Source of the DNA: Nageia nagi
Taxonomy: Eukaryota; Pinophyta
Direction of reading: 5' to 3'
Assembly (NCBI GenBank): GCA_050084985.1
Contig: JBITNC010000002.1
Location: 38,626,001-38,690,000 of the forward strand
DNA: 64,000 nucleotides
Position 1 is the first letter of the stretch, and every line of letters starts with the position of its first letter. This document shows positions 23,441-35,372 of the stretch, piece by piece. A program made the translations under genes and the position numbers. Below the pieces are notes generated by a model, which saw only the letters and a program-made list of their open reading frames with translations, made no database searches and was not told the origin of the DNA.

Positions 23441-24004
23441 CAATATCTCAGTTCAATGATATTTTTCTCCACCATCTCCCTAATAAAGTGATACTTCATG
23501 TCAAAGTGTTTTGATCTATTATGGTGGATTGGGTTTTGGGCCAATTTAATGGCACTTATATTTTTGCAATACAAAATAGTTGGACCATTTTTTTCTCATT
23601 AAGTTCTTTAATAACTTTCCTTAACCAAAATGCTTGGGAGATAGCATTATGATTGTGATGTATTCTACCTCTATAGAAGAAAGTGGAATAATATTTTATT
23701 TCCTTGATCTCCATGTAGTGATTCCTAAACCAAGACTAAAATAATATCCTCATATGGACTTCCTATCATCTAAATTACTTTCCTAATCAGAGTCACTAAA
23801 GCCACTAAGTTTTATCTCATCATGCTTGTAGTAGTGGATGCTAAAATATGTTGTACCTTTAACAAACCTCATAATTCTCTTTATTTTTTTCAAGTGATAT
23901 TTGGAAGGATCACTCATGTATATTTACATAAGTAATACTTCATGGGCAGTATCAAGCCTAGTATTGGTGAGAAACAACAAGATTCCAACTTAGCTTCTAT
24001 ATGT
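23346..24004 (-). pseudogene. Copia copy 2: RT C-terminus and RNase H
   Basis: Reading leftwards from the solo LTR: TYRS.VGILLFLTNTR (RT end), FSDSD and an SIEVEY region of RNase H, then the open stretch 23574-23284 with KHFDMKYHFIRE and DNIADIFTKAV, the usual copia pol C-terminus. Frame is interrupted by several TAG stops. It continues the RT that resumes at 24747 on the other side of the LTR insertion. Confidence 0.85.
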
Positions 24005-24746
24005 GGTCCTATAGACCCAAAATTGTGTAATTAATAATTAAATACATAAATAAATGATTTGGTATATGAGTACAATTATAAGAAGCTCTATATAATATTA
24101 TAACAAATGTACATGAACATATAAAAGATGATAAAGAGTGAATCTAGCAACTAGTATGTGTATAATCCTCAAGAGTAGAACAAACATGAATCTTCAGAGG
24201 ATTGTGATTGAACTTTAGACAAGCTCATAATATATATTCTCTAGAATGGTACCACTAGTTTTTTCTTGAAATCTAGACCTCCCGATCTAGAAGGTGCATA
24301 TCATTAGCTACATAGAAGTGGTACATTACTGACGGTATTGGATTCATAGTTTTGTATGTCATATAAGATAGAGATAGCAGAGCTTAGAAAGTATAACAAA
24401 TTCTCAAGATAGGTGTCATCAAGAGACACTGTAATTTTTATGTTTAGGATAATCACCTATCAAAGAGATTCGATAGGGATGTCAACCTTCACCTCCCATA
24501 TTTATAGCCTACAAAGGACAAAATAAAGTGAAAGTTGACACATAGCAATAACAATAATCTTTTCAATATTCAAGATAAATTAAAATATAAACCATGGTAT
24601 ATGATATTACATTGGCCCTAACACATGGTATTGCATTCTAGTAGCACTTTATCTTGATTTATACATAATTGTCAATTAATCATTTAATGAGTCTAAATAT
24701 GATTTATTAAATAAATAATAAATCATTTTTAGGCATCTACAAATCC
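24005..24746 (-). mobile_element. Solo LTR inserted in copia RT
   Basis: 732 bp (24010-24741) in minus orientation, starting TGTAGATGCC and ending TCTATA (probably TCTACA before decay). It interrupts the RT codons for VDG and TTYRS. The 5-bp flanks on the minus strand are GGATT and GGACC: a TSD that differs only by two C-to-T changes. A TATA-like CTATAAATATGGG is at about 24509-24498. No internal domain is present, so it is the product of LTR-LTR recombination. The first 200 bp match the solo LTR at 28552-29072. Confidence 0.85.
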
Positions 24747-27003
24747 CATCAACTTTTGTTTTTTCATCATCCTTGCACAATAACTGACCATGAGCTATTA
24801 GTGTTGGTAGTGATATGCAATCATCCATACCAAAAAAATTTAATATATCTTAGCATATTTGGTTTGCCAAATAAATATCTCATCATCAATTTGATACACT
24901 TCCATTCCAAGAAAATAGTGCATCAATCCTATATCTTTAATTTCAAATTCTTGCATCATATAGGTCTTGCAATCATCATTCATATTTGTACAACTACCCA
25001 TGTAAATTAGTATGTTATTACCTTTTTCATGATGTAGAGAATGTGCTCACTTTTACTCCTTATGAAATATATTGATGGAAGTACCCATAAATTCTTGCAT
25101 ACGAAGGTCTTAAAGCTTGATTAAGGCCATACAAGGCCTTCTTCAACCTATACAAAATATGTTCCTTACCATTTATCTCAAAGCCTTGGGGTTTGTCAAA
25201 AAATATCTCTTCATCCAGATATCCATTTAGAAATTCACTCTTTACATCCATTTGATGTATTTTCCAACATTTGTGGGAAGATAAAGAAAGAACCAATATG
25301 ATGATTTCTTATCTTAATACTAGAGTGAAGGTTTCCTCATATTCAATACCATACCTATGGGTGAAACCTTTTATAACAAGTCTTTCTTTGTACCTTTCAA
25401 CACTCCCATCAGCATTATACTTGGTCTTGTAGACCCATTTGCACCCAATATATTTTTTTATCTTTTGGAGGCTCCACTAACTCTCAAGTATCATTTTTAT
25501 TAATGGAAGAGATTTCTTCTTTCAAGGATTAAATCCAAAAATCATTAGTGCATGTTTTATCATAACTACAAGGCTCAATCTCTAAACTAGTCATCAAATC
25601 GTAGTTAACAACATCACCTTTGGGCTCATTGCCATCTTCATCTCCATACATCTTCAAGTATTTGCACAATGTGATCAATCTCACTTACTTGGATCATTGT
25701 AAATATTATTTGGAATTTTTATTCAACATTTTATAGGTTGTATTATTTTATAGTTTTATTCATCTTTTTCTTGCAATACTAAGAAGGACTTGGCATAGAA
25801 GGACTTGGAGAGAAACTTGTAAGAGAACTTGTAGAACTCTTTGTTGGGCTTAGAATGGAAGGACTTTGCTTGTTGGTATGATCATTGGGATGCATATTAG
25901 AGTATTTATCAACATTGTATCCATCATAAACATAAATTTTTTGATGATCCCAACCTCCCCCTTCATCAAATATTATATATCTAGGTAATACAATTTTGTA
26001 TATTTTTTATTATACAACCTAAAGGCATTTGTAAACTCACAATGCTAGAGAAAAATTTATGCTTCACTTTATGGATTTAATTTCTTCTATTTTCTTTAGG
26101 TACATGAGCATAATCTAAACATCCAAAACCTCTAAAATGGTTTACATTTAGTTTTGACCATACCATGACTAATAAGGAGTGATGCCATCCAAGCTAGAAG
26201 TAGGACTTTTATTCAAAATATAAACTATTTTCCTCATAGCATCATCCTAATACAAATTGCTTAATTGATTGGTTTTAGTCATTCTTATTTCCATATCAAT
26301 ATTGACTAATAAGGAGTGAGTTGTATTTTTGTTCCATAATCTTTACAAAATTGGAGAAATTCATTGGAACATAATTCTCCTCCTCTATCAATCCTTAAAC
26401 ACTTTACATAATATTAAATTTATTTTTCAACATGATTTTTAAATAAAGGAATCAAAGGTTTAATCTTTTATTTTCAATAGATATATCCAACACATTCTTG
26501 AAAAATCATCTATAAAAGTAAGAAAGTAGGAATTATTACCCAAACTCTTTATTTGCATTGGACCAAATATGTAATTTGTAGTGGATAGGAGGCTTTCCAT
26601 GCTTTCCCTCTTGGAAATTTTATTCTTGAGTGCACTAATTGTAGTGTCCTTAAGCCTTTCTTCATGAGACATGAGTGAACCAATAAGTTGATCATAATCA
26701 AGAGTTGAGATATCCTTGGACTCTTCTATTATGATAGAAATATAGTTCCACTTTGGAAGAAGTATTATTTTCTCCAAGCTTGCTTGCAGATGGTAGAGTG
26801 CAAAACTATTTTTTTCTAAGCCTCCTTCTTTGTATTATTATTATTTGGTTGGAGAGTGTTCCAATCAGTTGGTTCATCTTATCCTTCCTTTAAAATATCT
26901 CATAATCTTTTTCCTATGAGTAGAGTCTTCATATTGAGACTCCAATACTCATAGTTCTCTCCACGGAACTTTGGAATGGCAAGAATATTATTTTTGGTAG
27001 CCA
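24747..27003 (-). pseudogene. Copia copy 2: gag, integrase and RT remnants
   Basis: Gag starts at ATG 27003 with the typical IPKFRGENYEYWSLNMKTLL and runs to about 26800; it is then joined to a later gag segment (LPKWNYISIIIEESKDIS) and straight on to integrase (GPMQIKSLGNNSYFLTFIDDFSRM; open 26777-26460), so the middle of gag and all of protease are lost. Integrase C-half is traceable to about 25700 (SPTSSLDGITPY, HVPKENRR). RT follows: QMDVKSEFLNGYLDEEIF (25296-25060), then DIGLMHYFLGMEVYQ near 24900 and KDDEKTKVDG at the insertion point. The YVDD region appears deleted. Confidence 0.82.
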
Positions 27004-27108
27004 TTTTAGAATATACAACACAACAGGATTTGGATCACATACTTATAAGAAATTGATAAATTCTCATATTTTTCCATAAGCTCTCTCAATTCTATTATAT
27101 CACACTAA

Positions 27109-27120
27109 GCTATGATATTG
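27109..27120 (-). other. Primer-binding site of copia copy 2
   Basis: Minus-strand CAATATCATAGC corresponds to the initiator-Met tRNA site TGGTATCAGAGC with four differences. It lies directly after the 5' LTR, about 100 bases before the gag ATG. Confidence 0.6.
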
Positions 27121-27594
27121 GAATGATAATGATAATCTCATTACATTGATCAAAAATCAAATAAATACATGCTTATATAACTCTTTGAGAGAGCTAGAAT
27201 AGACCTAGATTGTTGAGAGAAATCCTCTCAATACTTAACACTATAAACTACAATCAATTAAATATATTGTAAATAGCTTTAAATCCTATCATAAACACTC
27301 TAAACATGGTATACTATTATCTTAGGAATCATAAAATACTAACAAAATAAGCTAAACATGAACTACTAGTCAAATTTGATCAAAATAAGTTAAAACTATA
27401 AAAGATAATCAAAATGTACTTCCTTTGATAAAATGTTATCACATTCTTGAAATATGGTCATTTTTGGCTAGAAACATGGTGGAATATATATTTGGTCTTC
27501 ATGAAACATGGTGAAGGATGTATTTTTGGAAGAGTGCAAGAAAATTCAATCTTGAGGCAAAATTTTGATCTTTGGTGAAGCCAAGTTTCCAACA
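27121..27594 (-). repeat. 5' LTR of copia copy 2
   Basis: About 474 bp, starting TGTTGGAAACTTGG on the minus strand at 27594; the inner end lies near 27121 next to the primer-binding site. It aligns with 23080-23331 over its first part ('gtcaaatttgat', 'tttgataaaat', 'gaagccaagtttcc'). Confidence 0.75.
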
Positions 27595-28551
27595 CCAATT
27601 AAACACCCTCAATCATCAATTCCATGTCCCCTATATCGACAATATTAAAAATAATATTTAATAATTACAACCATCCTATATAATAAATACACATAAAAAA
27701 TATGTACAACCTCAAGATCTGATCTATCAATAAAAAATCCAAGATTCTTTATTACCAAACCACCATTCAGATAGAAAAAAAGATCTAAGAAGTTAAGCTA
27801 AAAAGACTTTCTGAGTGAATACTAAGGTGTACACAACATATTGAGATTTAATAAGGCCATAACTAAGAGAATTAATGATGATCTATTCATTGAGCTCCCC
27901 TTTTATGGCTATTATTTCATGTCATTTCTCAAAGAGTGGAAGGCATTAGGGAATTGGTGTCTTACATCCATAATGCAAACATTTCAAAGGTAAATTTAAA
28001 AGTGAGTGATAACTTGGTGATACTCATAAATAAACTTTAACACCCTACCTTAGTTCCTCAAGCTCATATACAATAGTTTCCATGGGGTCATCTATGGTTG
28101 GACACACCATATGCCATAACTAAAGATTTCATTGATCATATTCAAGGTCTACATAGCATATTCTAGGCTTACACAAGTGTGGATAAGATCCTTAGAAAAT
28201 AACAGAGTCTTATAAGTTAGCCTATGATCCTATACAGGTTCAACTATATATTGATAAGAACAAGACATTGAGCGTCAACCTCATCCCACACTCAGCCCAC
28301 ATAGTCACCATAATAATAGTCATTTAATGAATATACTATAATAATAGTATGTCATCATCCATATTAGTAGCAAGAATCTTAGAATATAGCATCACTATGA
28401 AGGGAAATAAATATGCACTAGTCGGCATCTTCCTAAGGTAGTTTAATCAAAATGATGAAGAAGTTAATATGAAAACTTACAATACTTTTTGGTATGGTTA
28501 TCTTCTCCCTTATGTCACCATGCTCTTCATCAAACTCTTACCTAATGTTAA
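27595..28551. other. Unassigned sequence left of solo LTR 2
   Basis: Plus-strand reading around 27950-28500 is protein-like in places but interrupted by stops, and no family was recognised. It may belong to the same unclassified element as 29073-32918, interrupted by the solo LTR, but I could not show continuity. Confidence 0.35.
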
Positions 28552-29077
28552 TGTAGACACCTAAAAATTATTTATTATTTATTTAATAAATCATATTTTA
28601 GACTTCTCAAAAGTATTACAAGGCAATATTACATATGTCAAGAAAAAGTTGATATAATAATGCAATATTGTGTGTTATATTAAATGCAATTTACCATGGT
28701 TAATATTTTAAATTATCTTGAATACAACAAATATATCTTTTACACATATCATAATTCTACAAATTTTAAGGTGTCAGCATCATACATTTGAACTGCTCAC
28801 ACAACATCCACATCATGCATCTTTATGATCTAGGGCTAAATGTAAAGAGACAATAAATGCTTGTTCACATGATGGAATATCATCATCAAGCTTTTCTCTA
28901 ATCTGATCCAATCCTTTGTATACTTCTGTCATACCTTAAGGATTTCTTAATTTTCTTATCAGGTGCACACTTTCTTGGTTTTATTCAAATATCCTAGATA
29001 ATAATTTGTACTATATATTATAGATTTATATTTATTGTATTTATTATAGTAAATCATAATTTAGAATCTACAATTAA
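28547..29077 (+). mobile_element. Second solo LTR of the same family, inverted
   Basis: 521 bp (28552-29072), plus orientation, starting TGTAGACACCTAAAAAT and ending AGAATCTACA (TGTAGA/TCTACA termini). The flanks are GTTAA and ATTAA, a TSD with one G/A change. The first 200 bp match the reverse complement of 24741-24530 ('ttatttattatttatttaat', 'ccatggtt.atattttaa'). It is shorter than the first copy in its second half. Confidence 0.78.
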
Positions 29078-32000
29078 GGTTAAGAGTTATTTGGATCCCA
29101 ACAAATCATTTTTGAATCAATACATGGACCTTTATCCCCATCAACCTAACCTCTCCTTTTAGAATGATTCCCTTATCATAGTGATAAAGGGTCAAGAATG
29201 TATACCTAACCCTACAATCCTCCTTTTTATTAGAGATCTAAAATAGCTCCTAAAAAATCAAGTACTCCCTAATCAAATTATTATTTAAAGCAACACCAAG
29301 AATTCCCTCCCCTTTGAACTCTACCCCTACCAAGTCAAATATGATTTTGTCCCTTAACTTATTGCATAAGATGAAATAACAAACACAAATATCAACTCTA
29401 GGTTCCATCCATAGACCTCCCAACATCCTATAGATGTAATCTTCCAACACCAAACTATGTATAAAACCAAATGAACCCAACCAAAAGCATCTTCTCATCC
29501 ACCTCCATCACAATCAATTCAATCTTCATCAATGGCTATTTTAGCATAATCCCTTCAACCCACACTCAAGTGGAGGAGAATTCTAAAGCCAATTAATGAG
29601 AGTAGTGGTGACTCAAAGCCAATAACACAAAAAAAGTGATTGACCTAGGATCATCACTAGGAGAGAAGAAAAGGCTTGATATTAAGGTTAATGCTTTGAA
29701 AATCATTCTCTAGATCATTAAGGAAGCATAATCACTCACATACATAGGCATGGAAACTACCTTGACTGGACCAAGCATCATCCTAAGTTTTTGATCATAA
29801 TAACCAAAATACATACAACAACAAGATCAAAAAAAAATAGCAACCTCAAATAGAGAAACCACCACCACTATCAATCATATTATTCATGACCACTCAAACC
29901 ATTACACTAGTAAGTTTAATCCCTACCCCTATTGATTCATTAGTTCTTCCTAGTTTTAAATGTCATTTTTATTTCAATCTAAACCTACACTCATTACCAC
30001 CAACACATCATCTGACCTACTCCACAATAGGCATTATAAATATTACCACCAATCCTTTGACCTTACTCTACATATACATTAGTCCCATCATCCTGAAAAC
30101 TCCACCAAATGTCAAAATTTGTTTCACATGGTAACATCCTATCCCAAAATATATGAACCTCCTTCCTATTTTGCTTCTAAATGTAGTTCAAATAGGCAAA
30201 AAAGTTCTTGATAAATATTGATGCCTATACCCCTCCTAGATCATCATCCATGAGTTGTTAATACATAAAAAAAATATTGATCATGTGATCAATGAATATT
30301 TGGATAACATTCAAATCTAGTTGACCAACCTCAAGTACTTCACCAAAGATGTAATCAACCTCTTGTTAGAGAAATTCTCTAATTTCATCATGAATCTAAT
30401 GACCCACATGGGCAAAACTCTTAGAATACTCATAGAGAAATTCCTCCAGTAACCCAAAAAACCACTAGTAGACCCCAATATTTTGATGACCATTAATCAA
30501 CATCTCCCAAAATTGGTCTTGGATAGCACCCAACTTGTCATAATGAAATTAGGAGCAATGATTACAACCTTGATTGCTAAGAAAAATTATTGGAGGTAGA
30601 AACTCAATGGCAGAAGAAAGATTCTTGATAAATGGATGGAGTTGAAGACAATCTGAAATTTCATCATTGTTTAAATGAAGCACTATAAGCTAGCATACCA
30701 AGATATGAAGGTAATAATTGATGTAAATTCCATTAATGCAAAGGTAGAGAATACTTCACAATATATATCTAAAAAGTATTTCGAAATCATTACCTTATAA
30801 AAGTGAACCCACAATGGTGAAGTTTATGATGACCAAATATAAAAGATAACATCATATTTTTATCAACTATTTACTAGAAAAAGAGAGCTTCATAAAGTTT
30901 GAATGCTCTACTAGCTCATATAAAGCATATCCACTCCTCCCATAAAACATAAATGCTCAAGTTGTACATAGCAATCAACCAATCCAACCAAGAAAATACA
31001 ATAATTCAAGTGGCCTAAGGATACACAACAATGTAGTTACTGCATGCTCATCTTTAGTAATAACTTTCCATTTGGATTCAGCAAAGGTAGGACCTCACAA
31101 ATAAGTATTTTTTTTCTCCTACTTTTCAGAATAGCTCATCCAATATAGAGTGTCTCCACCACAAGTATAGCTAACCAAGGGTGAAGGTGAAACTATAAAA
31201 TTGAATGTAGTAGGAGATAATTACTTCATCCCTTGGCTAAAGCTAAAGAATAATAAATGTGGCTAATAGAAACATTAAAAGTTATACAATGAACATGATA
31301 AATTATGTCAATATCTAAATATGTTGTGATGATTTTTTGTTGAAATATGAAGAATGCAAAGATTATGGGGCCATATTTTATAATAATGAGTGTGATAATG
31401 AAAAAGAATTAGATAAAGTAAAGAAAATAAAGTTATTATATGACATATAACCAAAAAAGAAATGAATAATTTACCATAATATGATCTCTAAAAATAATCT
31501 TCATTATCAAAAGAATGGATTGAATTCATTAATAACCATGAACATATAATAAGGTTAAACTAATCATAAAGAAAAATAAAAAATTATCAAGATGAATTGA
31601 TATAAATAAAAACAAAACACCCAGGGATCAACAATATAAAGATATGACATCCCAAGAAAAACATTAAGAGGCAGGATTCTTAGAATCATTAGTGGTAATA
31701 AGAAGTCATAGTCAACATACTCCTACCTTAAAATCCCCTATGAGCTAGATCACCCATTATTCCTACTATGAATCATATGATGAACTTCACCATTCACAAG
31801 AACTATTCCCCTTCTTGGAAGGAGACTTCCATAGGTTCATGATATCCCCATATACATTACAAATCCTTATTATTTAGCTAGACTGGGAACATCAAGATCT
31901 TATATGGAAAATGGAAGTAGAATGAAAAAACCTATTTATTGTGCATTATAGTCAGTGACATGTTTTTAGACCCACAAATAGAATTTAACATTTTTGAGTT

Positions 32001-32907
32001 TATTTTTTTAGGATGGCCTTATGAATTACCTTGGATATGGTTAGACTATATCTAAAACCTATGGACAAGATATTCTTCAAGGTATATGAAAAGAAAATGA
32101 TGATGCATCATAATGAATTGGATTGGGTAGTCGAATGATTACCAACCAAGTGCTTGGTATATAAATATAGTTGATATTTCATTAGATAATATGAATTGAA
32201 TACCAAGGAGTATAAACCAAAATAGTTTTTGGAGAGCTCTAGATCGACTATGAAGGAAATCATACTGAAAACCCCAAAAAATATAAAATAATCTTACCAC
32301 CATAATGCAAATAAAAGGGAATAAACATAACATAATAAGAAGGGAAAAGAAAGTAACCCCTTGCAAAAGTTTTTCATTGGAGTTAATAAAGGTCTTAGGA
32401 AATCATTGAAAGTTTGTTCAAAGTAGAGATTTCAATTCTTGGGAATTAAAAATTCAAGGTGAAGAATTATTGATTGAAATCAATGCTATTCATATAATTC
32501 TTGAAAAAGGATAAGAATTGAAGTTATTCAAGAATGTATTCATGTTATAGCCTTAGTGAAGACCTCGGATAATCTTGGATTATGCTACCAACACCTAATT
32601 TCATAATTCCTTCAGATTCATCCCCCTCCATTTCTTGGTTCAACCATACAAAGTTGAGTGGATTACCAATTGGTTGCTGAAGAAAAACATTATCTATGAG
32701 TATAGAAACTACTTCATACAGAACTACGACTCAGTCCCTAATTTACCATAACAAATAAGAAGGTGATGCCAACAAGGAAGTGTTAACTTGTTGGCCAAAA
32801 TAGGGATACATACTTAGGAGTGGGTTTGTATAGACTATAGAAGAAGACATATAGTAATTAATAATAAAAGATATTGAAGAAGAGGCTCAAGTATGAGCCT
32901 CCATTTT

Positions 32908-32918
32908 AAGTTGGGGGA
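32908..32918 (+). other. Polypurine tract
   Basis: AAGTTGGGGGA directly before TGTTAGC of the LTR. Confidence 0.65.
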
Positions 32919-33163
32919 TGTTAGCAAGAGATAATTAAGTAGTGATTAATAAATTATTTTAAGCATTAGTGATTAACTAGTGATTAACAATTGGTGATCT
33001 TATTCAATTCATTAAGTAAATAAATATCACAAATCGATAATTAGGAATAGAAACTACTATTGAGGGATTGTCATCAATCATTGTTAACTAGAAGATATTT
33101 AGAGATAAACAAATAAGAGATAAGAGATATGATAAGATAAAAGTATAATGATGATAAAAAGAT

Positions 33164-33197
<34 letters not shown>

Positions 33198-33513
33198 ATC
33201 TTTTTATCATCATTATACTTTTATCTTATCATCAATCATTGCTAACTAGAAGATATTTAGAGATAAAAAAAATAAGAGATAAAAAAATGAGATAAGAGAT
33301 ATGATAAGATAAAAGTATAATGATGATAAAAAGATATCATATATATATCCATTGTATCTGGATAAAAAATTGTAATCATATAAGTCGTTGAACTTAGATT
33401 TGAGCATATTAATATATAAGCCTCCTTTACTTTTAATTTTGAGTCTCAAGTGTTATTTTTCTCCTTTTCTTCCATATTCTATGTACTTTTTGTATTCCCA
33501 TTATTAGGTAACA
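32919..33513 (+). repeat. 3' LTR with palindrome
   Basis: Starts TGTTAGCAAG and ends GGTAACA, giving TGTTA/TAACA termini. Contains direct repeats of a segment of about 120 bp (33071 and 33229 starts, period 158) and the palindrome at 33129-33232. The segment before the end, with 'aatatataagcctcctt' near 33411, looks like the transcription start zone. Confidence 0.7.
33129..33232. repeat. 104-bp perfect palindrome
   Basis: Bases 33129-33170 are the exact reverse complement of 33191-33232, with a self-complementary (AT)10 centre at 33171-33190. A third, direct copy of the left arm is at 33301-33348. An RNA across it would form a 42-bp or longer perfect hairpin. Confidence 0.95.
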
Positions 33514-35372
33514 AACCACATGATCGAAATTTCATAGTGCCTAATTAGTCAATCAATGCTCTTGGAGTTTTTGAGATCATTTTCAATATTATCAAAAAAT
33601 TCCTTACCTTCATATTAACTCATCCAATGATTTCAAGATCCACATATTTCACATAATAGATTACTTTTTGTTCTTCTTTTTAATTCATCAACTTGATAAT
33701 CTCTAATTGTATGTTGCCCCCATATTCAACATATCTAGTAAAATTCTTTGGTTTGGTTTCCACCTTCCATGATGGGCATTATATGGTGATGTGGCCTTTT
33801 TATCTACAAATTTGATATCAAATTTCTTTTCTCATATAAATATTTTAATTTTCCATTAGAGATTTTTATTGCATAAGTATTGTTAGTTGGGTTGTTAACT
33901 TTTTTATTTGATCCAAAATATCTAACCTAATATCATCACTTTGCAATAATTATGACTCAATTTTAATTGTCTCTTGTAAAGACTCTATACATGTAGGATA
34001 TATATTTTCCATTATAATTATGATATTTAATCTCAAGCCTAATACAAACCATTTAATTTTTTATTTGTTGATCATTAACTCTTGTAATTTTTTGTATACC
34101 TCCTTGAACCACTTGTTAAATTCATATATTATTTATTTTAGCCTTTCAACTATATCTCTTAGTTTTCTAACACTTTTTATTCAAAATTTTGAGAAATAGA
34201 ATTTAACTTTAAGTGTATTATGAATCTATTAACCATGTCTTTGTTGGTTCATTCTAATCGATGATGAACTTCATTTACCAGTGTTACTTTTATGAATTTA
34301 TTATTTATATTAGAATTGTTATTTACTTCCATTGGAAAAATGATACTAAATAACCCACTTGAAACTATAGGATTTACCACTTTCATCATTTTTCCACTTG
34401 TACTAAGTGAGAATACTTATAGTTCTTTTTATTTTCTAATTTCTTTCTAATAGTTCTTTTTATTTTCTAATTTCTTTCTAATATATATTTTTAGGTATCC
34501 ATATAGTTATTTATTTTATTTTTCTTATGATATTTTTTCAATTAATAATTTTACTATTAATTCTAGTGATTTCATTTCTACAATACTCTAATTTTTTTCT
34601 CCTTGTCTACTAATCTTTTATTTTTATCTTATTATTTTATTTCTTTTATAAGATCTTTTCTTATGGACCTTCTTCCATGAACCCTATTTTTTATTTATCA
34701 TAATTAACAATAATTCCATTTTGATCAATATTTATTTCTCTTTCCTTCTTTCTAAAATCTTCTTTTCCTTTTGATCTTTTAGTAGCTATCACTTGTCTTC
34801 TTTTTTTTCCTTTTCTTTTTCTCTTTTTCTCTTCTTATCTTCTCTTTATATTATATTTTTCTTGTTTCTTCTATGTAGTCCCCTTCTTATTCACTATTAT
34901 CTATCATTTTTATTATTTTCTATATTTTTTCATATTTATATATAATAGAGTAATATCATTTCAAAATGGATATCTCTTTTATGAAATATTATTACTTATA
35001 TTTTAACATTTTTTTTAGTTTTTATTTTATTTATTTTCATAAATTTCTATTTTTTTACCCCTTCTAATATAAAGTTATTGCATTACATTGATTTCTTTCT
35101 AATATATTACCATATTGGCTATCCTTGCCCCCTAACACTACCACCTTAAATGAGGTACTAGAGAGCATAAGTGTAGCACCTTGCTCTACAATATAACTTT
35201 TGTATATTATATTGAGATTATCTAATATTATATTTCTAGGTCTCTAATAGAGCTTCTCATGATCAACATCCTAAGATACCCAGTAAAAAGAATTTAGTGG
35301 TATAGGTGTAAGTTCTTTTTTACCTAATCATCAACTTGTTTGATCTAAGATTAATTAGATGCAATAGATCTT
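33514..35372. other. T-rich intergenic stretch
   Basis: Long T-rich sequence without a recognised gene. A perfect 31-bp tandem duplication (unit starting TAGTTCTTTTTATTTTC) lies at 34420-34481. Confidence 0.6.

Larger units (their letters stand above)
22880..27594 (-). mobile_element. Ty1/copia retrotransposon, copy 2
   Basis: Minus-strand element. From right: 5' LTR (27594-27121), primer-binding site (27120-27109), gag start (ATG 27003), gag-integrase fusion, integrase, RT, RNase H, PPT (23345-23332) and 3' LTR sequence. The 3' LTR region 23331-23080 aligns with 27594-27340 of the 5' LTR. Gag is shortened and protease missing by internal deletion, and the RT is split by a 732-bp solo LTR (24010-24741). 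The pol end, PPT and LTR start are tandemly duplicated on the left. Many stops; non-functional. Confidence 0.85.
29073..33513 (+). mobile_element. Unclassified LTR retroelement, 3' end visible
   Basis: A PPT (AAGTTGGGGGA, 32908-32918) and a 595-bp LTR (32919-33513) mark the 3' end of a plus-strand element. Its interior, at least 30240-32700, has long stretches that read like protein on the plus strand (for example LLEKFSNFIMNLMTHMGKTL near 30370) but I recognise no RT, integrase or gag. It is either non-autonomous or too decayed. No 5' LTR was found, so the left limit is a guess set at the solo LTR. Confidence 0.45.

Noticed and set aside
29250-30134. Opposing ORFs of 82 codons
   Set aside because: No family recognised and no conserved motif; kept only as unassigned element interior.
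32919-33513. Solo LTR interpretation
   Set aside because: A polypurine tract stands directly before it and the flanks GGGGA and AACCA do not match, so it is better read as a 3' LTR.
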